A DNA stretch of 64,000 nucleotides from Serinus canaria (Eukaryota; Chordata; Aves; Passeriformes; Fringillidae). The notes under the pieces are model-generated. The model saw only the letters and a program-made list of their open reading frames with translations. It was not told the DNA's origin and did no database searches. This document shows, in pieces, positions 62,438-64,000 of this stretch (positions within the stretch are counted from its first letter, which is position 1; each line of letters starts with the position of its first letter). Both the position numbers and the translations under genes were made by a program. The stretch is taken from NCBI RefSeq assembly GCF_022539315.1, contig NC_066313.1, positions 70,435,934-70,499,933 on the forward strand. The letters are read 5' to 3'.

Positions 62438-64000
62438 CACAACTCAAACTCCTTTTCTTGCTCCACAGAACAAGAGCCCCTGGTAAGAACAAGGAGAATG
62501 TACCTAGGAGATGATATTGGGGAAAGACAGAAGAGAAAAAAGGCCAGCAATAACCTTGTCATGCACTAGTCTTGTTGCTTCCACTGATGTTCTTGCTGAA
62601 GAATCCTATCACATTTGAGAGAAGAATTGGATTTTATTTAGTGTCACAGCTTGTAAAATGGTACTTCTAAAGTCCTGAAATGCTCCTAGAAATGTAAACC
62701 AGACTTGAAAATGTCCTATCCAGCAAACTTGATTACACTAATTTCTACCACTTCTCTGTTATATATATATATATATTTTTTTTTCTGCATAATTTGCCAT
62801 CGTTTTCTTAATTTCTACTGAGGCTGCTAGAATGTAACAGCTGGTGACATTTGTGTCTGAGTCTATATCCTTGTATTTTTATCAGCTAGAGTAGTATTGA
62901 GAGTAGCCTGGAGTAGCCTAATGATTCATTTCTCAGTCATATGTATCTAGTACACAAAGTGCAGGATCCAAAGATTAGCCTGAACCAGCTCATGTCTCCA
63001 TCTGTAAACTGTTCACCATCTATGAACTGGAAAAAAAAGAAATTCATGTTGCATTAAGACACTCTGTTCACTCAGATATCTTGTGATCTTATTTCTGTAG
63101 TCTTCATTGTGTTTTATTGGACTAAAAGCAGGGGAACTTGATACAAATTCCTAATTATATAAAATATTCAAAATCTCTGATTCTTACCTGTATTTTTTAT
63201 TCATTTCTCCATTACTCTAAATCAAACTGATCTTGAGGATCACCACATGGCCATTTCAGTTTTTGCTTTGTGTTTTCATTGTGTATAAATCAGTGCTTAA
63301 GGAATAAAATGTAATTCCTAACCTGAAATAAAATGCTCTCAGTACAACTTAACTAAAAACTTTTTTATCAATTGCAAAATCATAGCAAAACAAGTTCAGT
63401 CAACTAACGTTCCTTTTTATTTATCTGTAGTGAACAAATCTCTTTTTGGCTTGTATCCTTAACAGTCTGACACAGAGTAATAACAATAATAGAAAATAAA
63501 ATTAAAATTATGTTGTCTGAACCTTACATACTCAACAACTGACCATATGACACATCTTCATTCAACCACATACATATGAATGTTTAACATTCTTCTTCCC
63601 AAACAAAATAAACATTTGGAGGCAAGATGAATCATTTCTGCAAGGAAACTGATTATAAGACAGCAAAAAACTCTGAAATGCCTCCTGGATTTAATAAAAG
63701 GCATGCATTGATTTTCTGAAAGAGACCACATGTTTAAAAGGAAGTCCTTTTTAAAAAGACATCATGATTAAGTTACTAATATTAAAGTTCTAGTCACAGC
63801 AAGGGTCACCTCATTAACACAGCTATATTCTATATTCTCATAACCAAAATCTCTCCCCTACATGTAACTAGGTCTGCAGAGCACTTACAATCGATCGATA
63901 AAGCGAGGTTGTGGAGGGCTGCCTAAGAAGTGAGGTGTGTGATTCACCTTTCTAATGTGTTTCTGCAGTGCTCTAAAAGCACCTCATGGTCAACCTAATA
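62438..64000. other. Unique AT-rich DNA to the window end
   Basis: A short TA run lies at about 62760-62776 followed by T-rich sequence. No coding frame or known repeat was recognised. Confidence 0.55.

Noticed and set aside
1..64000. CRISPR arrays, bacterial genes, rRNA and tRNA genes
   Set aside because: No spaced identical repeats, Shine-Dalgarno-led frames or structural RNA signatures were seen. The composition and repeats are those of a bird nuclear genome.

Overview
The window looks like AT-rich nuclear DNA from a bird, probably a songbird. The recognisable dispersed repeats are CR1-type LINE fragments on both strands, an avian ERVL-type LTR piece, and LTR elements of an alpharetrovirus/ERVK-like kind with 6-bp target-site duplications. 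There are no bacterial-style operons, tRNAs, rRNAs or CRISPR arrays. Most of the window reads as intergenic or intronic sequence, and no long cellular coding region is visible. Species and chromosome cannot be fixed from the sequence alone.

The best-supported object is a complete, short, recently inserted LTR retroelement at 13927-17367, read on the minus strand. It has two 384-bp LTRs that I count as differing at only three positions, a 6-bp target duplication (GTAGAG), a tRNA-Trp-type primer binding site two bases inside the 5' LTR, and a purine-rich tract before the 3' LTR. Between the LTRs lies one long intact GC-rich open frame (ATG at 16665, stop at 15196, 489 codons) with a W/F/Y-rich N-terminal region and a long Pro/Ala/Ser-rich tail. 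No protease, polymerase or envelope sequence is visible, so it would have to be mobilised in trans. Two structures inside it deserve attention: several primer-binding-site-like motifs repeated along the leader (16807-16981), and a 72-bp tandem repeat near the 3' end (14491-14634). An older solo LTR of a related family, with its own 6-bp duplication (GAATAA), sits at 6785-7171.

Layout: 1-6336 is unique AT-rich sequence. 6337-7828 holds microsatellites and the solo LTR. 7829-12630 is unique. 12637-13158 holds a weak but phase-consistent candidate for the 3' end of a spliced minus-strand gene, with three short exons and a polyadenylation signal. 13927-17367 is the LTR element. From 17560 to 30206 come several CR1 fragments, a long GGAA microsatellite (22095-22280) and a G/T-rich tract (28811-29054). 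From 30207 to 64000 the sequence is mostly unique AT-rich DNA with CR1 pieces at 40300-40968 and 54475-54685 and an ERVL-type LTR at 61976-62437.

A second theme is a set of near-perfect fold-back sequences with 3-8 base spacers. The longest is a perfect 32-bp-arm palindrome at 47192-47258. One lies inside a CR1 copy and another directly after one, so at least the first arose after the repeat inserted. Apart from the LTR element, the repeats look like dead copies and I see no sign that they act together.
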